Positions 60,001 through 64,000 of a stretch of DNA of 64,000 nucleotides are shown piece after piece. How positions within the stretch are numbered: position 1 is the first letter of the stretch; every line of letters begins with the position of its first letter. Source of the stretch: Paenibacillus sp. DCT19 (lineage in GTDB: Bacteria; Bacillota; Bacilli; Paenibacillales; Paenibacillaceae); NCBI RefSeq assembly GCF_003268635.1, contig NZ_CP029639.1, forward strand, positions 1,313,501 to 1,377,500, written 5' to 3'. The notes beneath the pieces are model-generated. The model saw nothing but the letters and a program-made list of their open reading frames with translations, had not been told where the DNA came from and did not search any database. The translations under genes were made by a program, and so were the position numbers.

Positions 60001-60345
60001 GTGAAGCTGCGGTATTACTTCACGAAGGATAGTGCATCAGATCTGAGCTTCTGGTGTGATTATGCTCAGATTGGTAGCAGCAATGTGGAGGCACACTTTG
60101 TCACAGTAGATCCAGCGACAGGAACGGCAGACACGTATCTGGAGATTGGATTCAAAGCCGGAGCAGGAACCTTGGCAGCAGGTGCTGAGACAGGGGTCAT
60201 CCAAGGTCGCTTCTCGAAGACCAACTGGAGCAATTTTGATCAGACGAATGATTACTCATTTGATGCAACGAAGACTGCGTTTGGCGCTTGGAGCAAAGTG
60301 ACTGCTTATCAAGATGGTGTGAAGGTATGGGGAATTGAGCCTTAA
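57070..60345 (+). CDS. GH48 reducing-end cellobiohydrolase with FN3-FN3-CBM3
   Basis: 1091 residues. A signal peptide (to about 36) is followed by the GH48 catalytic domain (about 45-745), with the acid Glu in GHMTTSEAYSYWLWLETMYG and further hallmarks MHWLLDVDNWYGYGN, AWRIGASHTHQAYQNP and FTYHRFWSQVDMATAYGEYD. FN3 domains begin near 759 and 849; CBM3 begins near 938. The last ~330 residues closely match the end of the GH9 protein. The enzyme releases cellobiose processively from cellulose reducing ends. ATG with GGGAGGTAAG upstream. It may be cotranscribed with cel9 (153-base gap, no terminator seen). Confidence 0.96.
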   Translation: MLKSAAKKSLTAMLAGTMMLTGYTGLWAGPGQAHAADSAIELQAESMNEQRFLQLYDQLKDPANGYFSPEGIPYHSIETLLSEAPDYGHMTTSEAYSYWLWLETMYGHYTGDWSKLEAAWDNMEKYIIPVNEGDGKEEQPTMSYYNPNSPATYAAEKPFPDQYPSAINGQYAAGKDPLDAELKASYGNNQTYLMHWLLDVDNWYGYGNLLNPSHTAAYVNTFQRGEQESVWEAIPHPSQDNKTFGKANEGFMSLFTKENQAPAAQWRYTNATDADARAVQVLYWAKEMGYTNTKYLDKAKKMGDYLRYGMHDKYFQKIGSAKNGTPTPGTGKDSNMYLMAWYTSWGGGLGQGGEWAWRIGASHTHQAYQNPVAAYALSDPAGGLIPKSATAKDDWNASLKRQLEFYTWLQSHEGAIGGGATNSLDGSYKAYPAGVSTFYDMAYQEAPVYRDPDSNTWFGFQAWSLERVAEMYYILAESGDLSSENFQMAKKVITKWIDWTKDYVFVDERPVTDAQGYYLNAAGQRVLGGTNVQVATTPAPGEFWIPGGQEWQGQPDKWNGFSSFTENPNFHVVTKDPAQDTGVLGSYIKALTFFAAGTQAEEGVLSADGQEAKDLAEKLLDTAWDYNDGVGIVTEEVRKDYFRFFAKEIYIPANWTGTFGQGNTIPGTAGIPSDPAKGGNGVYIGYSDLRPAIKQDPAWAYLDNLYKTSYNPTTKTWEKGAPTFTYHRFWSQVDMATAYGEYDRLLGDAETPAVEVPAAPAGVTATGDSEQVVLKWNTAPGAASYTVKRAEVDGGPYTSVATGVTGTTFTDVGLTNGITYYYTVTAVNAVGESTPSLQVSATPQAGVVVPDVLTLTGTAGNAQTALTWTASTGADSYTVQRSVNGAPYTDVAANITELTYTDSTVVNGTTYSYRIAAVNASGQTLSNVVALTPTAPPATTGSIEVQYRNGSSAASSNAITPQFNVKNTGTTEVDLSKVKLRYYFTKDSASDLSFWCDYAQIGSSNVEAHFVTVDPATGTADTYLEIGFKAGAGTLAAGAETGVIQGRFSKTNWSNFDQTNDYSFDATKTAFGAWSKVTAYQDGVKVWGIEP

Positions 60346-60383
60346 TCGAGGCGAGCCAAATGATAGTGCAATGAAAAAGCGAG

Positions 60384-60416
60384 GCCGGGGAGCAATCCCC
60401 GGTTTATTCGTTTTTA
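60384..60416 (+). terminator. Terminator after the GH48 gene
   Basis: CCGGGGA pairs with TCCCCGG around GCAA, followed by TTTATTCGTTTTT. Confidence 0.9.
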
Positions 60417-60822
60417 CGTTCACGGATACCCAGATTGATATTGAATTAAACATATTTATGTATAATTGTGGGTATTTATAGCTTTTATTGGTGTAGTAAT
60501 GTTTTCCACTTATGGAATAAGGTTAACTTTGAGTAGTTCTTAAGAACTACTACTTGGATGGGCTAAAGTATACACGTACTTATTAAGATAAAGTGTGTGA
60601 CACCAAATGGTTACAATAATTTAACCTTTGTGGAATGCGACGTATTGAAGCCGTTTTTTGCGTTTATGGTATGTGTACCCCTGATTCTTATTGCTCAAAT
60701 TGCATGATTCGAATACAGGACTTTGGTCTGATGATCGTTATGGAAAGCCCGTTTACAATGGGGCAAGCCCGGGAGAAGCAAGCCAGGTTAAAATTCTGTA
60801 ACATCAGGGGGAACACGACATC
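60417..60822 (+). other. Long leader region of the NlpC/P60 gene
   Basis: About 400 bases without a supportable gene, so the following gene may have a long untranslated leader. CTGTAACATCAGGGGGAACACGACATC with an AGGGGG ribosome binding site ends it. NlpC/P60 genes in Firmicutes often carry c-di-AMP riboswitches, but I did not find that consensus here. Confidence 0.45.
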
Positions 60823-61617
60823 ATGAACTGGAAAAGCAAAATGATTACTGCAACACTAACAGCAACGATGCTGATGGGAAGTCTGACGACAGGAGCACTT
60901 ACAGCACCGGTATCAGCGGCTGCGGTTCAAAATTCGAAATTAGAAGTTATCTGGGGCGTTAACATGCGTACTTCAGCATCTTCGAGTGCAAAAGTGGTTC
61001 GCATGGTACCAAAAGGTGAGCAAATCACTGTACTTGGGCAGTCTGGATCAAGCTGGTACAAAGTACAAGATGCTAACAATCGCACAGGGTACATATCTTC
61101 TTCATCTAAATATACAAAAGCTGTGAGCGGAAGTGCGAACACGTCGACTTCTGGCAACAGCGCATCGAATACCAACCAAGCGGCAGTCGAGAAAGTGATC
61201 GCTGCAGGTATGAAGTATTGGGGTACTCCGTATGAGTTCGGAGCAAGTCGTAATAGTACGGCTACCTTTGATTGCTCCAGCTTCATCCGCCAAGCTTTCA
61301 TTGATGCACTTGGAATCAAGCTGCCAGCCGACTCTCGCCAGCAAGGTGCTTATGTTAAAGCAAAAGGCACTGTTCAGACCAATTGGAAAAATCTAAAACG
61401 CGGCGATCTGATGTATTTCATGTCTTATAAAGGGACTAAATCGTCCTCTTATGCGGGTGTGAACAAGTCCACAGCAAGAATTACGCACACCGGTATTTAT
61501 CTAGGTGACGGTAAAGTATTGCATACGTATTCCAACGCTGGTGGCGGTGTAACAATCAGTGATATCGCAGGTAAGCATTGGGAATATCGCTTCTTGTTCG
61601 GTGGAAGTGCACTGTAA
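60823..61617 (+). CDS. Secreted SH3b-NlpC/P60 cell-wall endopeptidase
   Basis: 264 residues. A signal peptide (to about residue 33, PVSAAA) is followed by a bacterial SH3 domain (NMRTSASSSAKVVRMVPKGE, RTGYISSSSKY, about 40-100) and a Ser/Asn linker. The NlpC/P60 peptidase starts at KVIAAGMKYWGTPYEFG. The catalytic Cys is in TFDCSSFIRQAF and the His in ARITHTGIYLGDGKVLH. It cleaves gamma-D-Glu-diamino acid bonds in peptidoglycan. ATG with CAGGGGGAA upstream. Confidence 0.95.
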   Translation: MNWKSKMITATLTATMLMGSLTTGALTAPVSAAAVQNSKLEVIWGVNMRTSASSSAKVVRMVPKGEQITVLGQSGSSWYKVQDANNRTGYISSSSKYTKAVSGSANTSTSGNSASNTNQAAVEKVIAAGMKYWGTPYEFGASRNSTATFDCSSFIRQAFIDALGIKLPADSRQQGAYVKAKGTVQTNWKNLKRGDLMYFMSYKGTKSSSYAGVNKSTARITHTGIYLGDGKVLHTYSNAGGGVTISDIAGKHWEYRFLFGGSAL

Positions 61618-61645
61618 GAGAGAAGCAGCATTTCTTAGAAGGTCA

Positions 61646-61705
61646 ATTCCAATGCTGAGATGCTTCAGATATTCATCGTAACCAGAATCGGACTTTTAAA
61701 TAACA
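61646..61705. repeat. Degenerate remnant of the 177-bp repeat
   Basis: AATTCCAATGCTGAGATGCT, then TTCATCGTAACCAGAATCGG and ACTTTTAAATAACA align in order with one end of the full copies (ATTCCATCTTCGATGCTGAG, TTCGTAATCAAAAGCGAAC, TTTTTGAACA), with a deletion of about 20 bases. No target duplication remains. Confidence 0.55.
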
Positions 61706-61724
61706 TATCTTTACAAGTGAGACT

Positions 61725-61777
61725 AACAAATAACCTGCTATCTACGCCACAAAGGGTAGACGGTAGGTTATTTGTTG
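61725..61777. terminator. Bidirectional terminator
   Basis: AACAAATAACCTGC and an inner CTAC pair with GTAG and GGTAGGTTATTTGTT around a short loop. It separates the peptidase gene from the convergent regulator gene. Confidence 0.85.
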
Positions 61778-61793
61778 TAATTTCTATCCTAAT

Positions 61794-62701
61794 TCACTCC
61801 TGATAATAGAGACGGAACAGGATATCCTGATTATAGTTTCCGAATCCTTCACCATACAAGGTCATACCCCCGACATGCTGCGCGTCTTCTTCAACCGATA
61901 AACGCAACGTCCACTGATTACGCTCCACTGGAATGTCCGAAAGCTTCACGTCAGACAAACGCTGTCCGTCGATAAATGTCCCTCATCGGTGATCCGCAGC
62001 ACTTTTAACATGCCATATTGATTGACACTCTCGCTCCACCATTCAGGGGTGAACACACCGCGTCCGTTGCCCGAATCACCGGGACTTGTCCATTCCCCGA
62101 GTCTGATCCCATTCAGCGTAAATGTAATATCAGAGGGCCAGTTTGGATTGACGGACGGAGCTTCTGAACCGATCTCCAGAGACAGCTCAATTGCGTTAAT
62201 CTGTTGCCCGGATAAAATGTAGTTTGGAATTTTATATTCCACAAATCCTCGCCCCATCCAGAGAATTAAAGCATGCATCCGCTCTGGGTCTAAAAAGTAG
62301 CGCGGATCATCGTACTGACCGATCACATGAGTAGAGGTAGCTAATCCACAGGTTGGATATACGTCAAAATGAGTGTAATGTCCAACTGGAATCGCAACCT
62401 CATGAACTTTATTGGATGAGCCGGTGTCCTGGGGCATAGAGATTCCAATCCAGTCCACCGCTAAACTGTTCATTTTATGGGTACCGCCGTCTTTGCGGAC
62501 CATCTTCGATTGAATAATGCCTACGTCCTGAAGTTTGCGAACATGCATCGTTACAATAGCACTGCTGAGACCAAGCGAAGCAGCGATATCTTTGACGTTC
62601 ATGGGGGTGTCCGCGACGAGGCGGATAATTTGCAGACGAACTTCACTGGCTAGCGCCTCATAGAGGGGCAGCCATTCTGCATCGGTAGTTGCTCTAATCA
62701 C
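61794..62701 (-). CDS. ArsR-like winged-helix regulator with large C-terminal domain, apparent frameshift
   Basis: About 302 residues once restored. Residues 8-80 form a winged helix (LASEVRLQIIRLVADTPMNV, KDIAASLGLSSAIVTMHVRKL). The rest is beta-rich (VGHYTHFDVYPTCGLA, GFVEYKIPNYILSG, DITFTLNGIRLGEWTSPGDS) and looks like a jelly-roll sensor domain. The frame breaks at CCC 61980-61982 (GGG on the coding strand); one extra G restores DEGTFIDGQRLSDVKLSD and reading continues to TGA at 61794. It is divergent from the GH51 arabinofuranosidase gene and probably controls it in response to an arabinose-related ligand. Confidence 0.85.
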
Positions 62702-62810
62702 ATGTGTTCCTCCAAGCCATAAATTATAGAATTAAGTTAAACATAAATCCAAAGGAAAGAGTAACATTTTTCGAAATTCGGGTTGAAATTATTGTTATAA
62801 TCGATTTTAA

Positions 62811-64000
<1,190 letters not shown>

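Noticed and set aside
60417..60822. c-di-AMP (ydaO/yuaA) riboswitch in front of the NlpC/P60 gene
   Set aside because: Expected from family habit, but the conserved GGGGAACCC and CCGAAUCCG blocks are not found in the leader.

Overview
The window looks like a chromosomal segment of a Paenibacillus-type firmicute. The evidence is strong AGGAGG-like ribosome binding sites, frequent TTG/GTG starts, moderate GC content, a GH9-GH48 cellulase pair with FN3 and CBM3 modules, a GH51 arabinofuranosidase, a divergent PucR-type regulator/alanine dehydrogenase pair, copper-amine-oxidase-N stalk proteins and many small Bacillales proteins. No rRNA, tRNA, CRISPR array or transposase gene was seen.

Layout. 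0-3.2 kb: end of hen1 and complete pnkp, a bacterial RNA-repair cassette. 3.5-6.1 kb: GNAT-like protein, a chemoreceptor and a small unknown. 6.3-9.3 kb (minus): an operon with a WXG100-type putative type VII effector ending in a glycine-zipper segment, two paralogous membrane proteins and an EspG-like protein. 9.6-13.4 kb: AEC transporter, Mug glycosylase, ECF sigma factor and its DUF4179-type anti-sigma factor. 13.8-16.8 kb: sugar oxidoreductase and isomerase with a divergent AraC regulator. 17-19.4 kb: kinase-like protein, a gene-free block of dyads, and a Cas4/AddB-like nuclease. 19.6-25.2 kb: ald, its PucR-type regulator and a STAND ATPase. 25.5-33.6 kb: a sigma-54 island comprising an enhancer-binding protein, proline dehydrogenase, pyrroline-5-carboxylate dehydrogenase, rpoN and aspartase. 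I find -24/-12 promoters in front of all three catabolic genes. 33.9-43.8 kb: chemoreceptor, secreted proteins, ring-cleaving dioxygenase, YwaF-like protein, SDR, YqkE, lipoprotein cyclophilin and an MFS pump, with two copies of a 177-bp mobile repeat. 44-53.6 kb: small proteins, an orphan histidine kinase, acyltransferase, LCP protein, BcrC-type phosphatase and a third chemoreceptor. 53.9-64 kb: plant-polysaccharide degradation (Cel9, Cel48, NlpC/P60, ArsR-like regulator, start of abfA).

Two points affect how the annotation is read. First, nine genes are interrupted by eleven apparent frameshifts. All of these are one-base losses in, or beside, short G or C runs, which suggests a systematic sequencing or assembly error rather than gene decay. 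I annotate these genes at full length. A twelfth frameshift lies in a TA repeat. Second, the 177-bp repeat occurs as two inverted copies, each flanked by a perfect 7-bp target duplication, plus degenerate remnants, and behaves like a non-autonomous mobile element (MITE).
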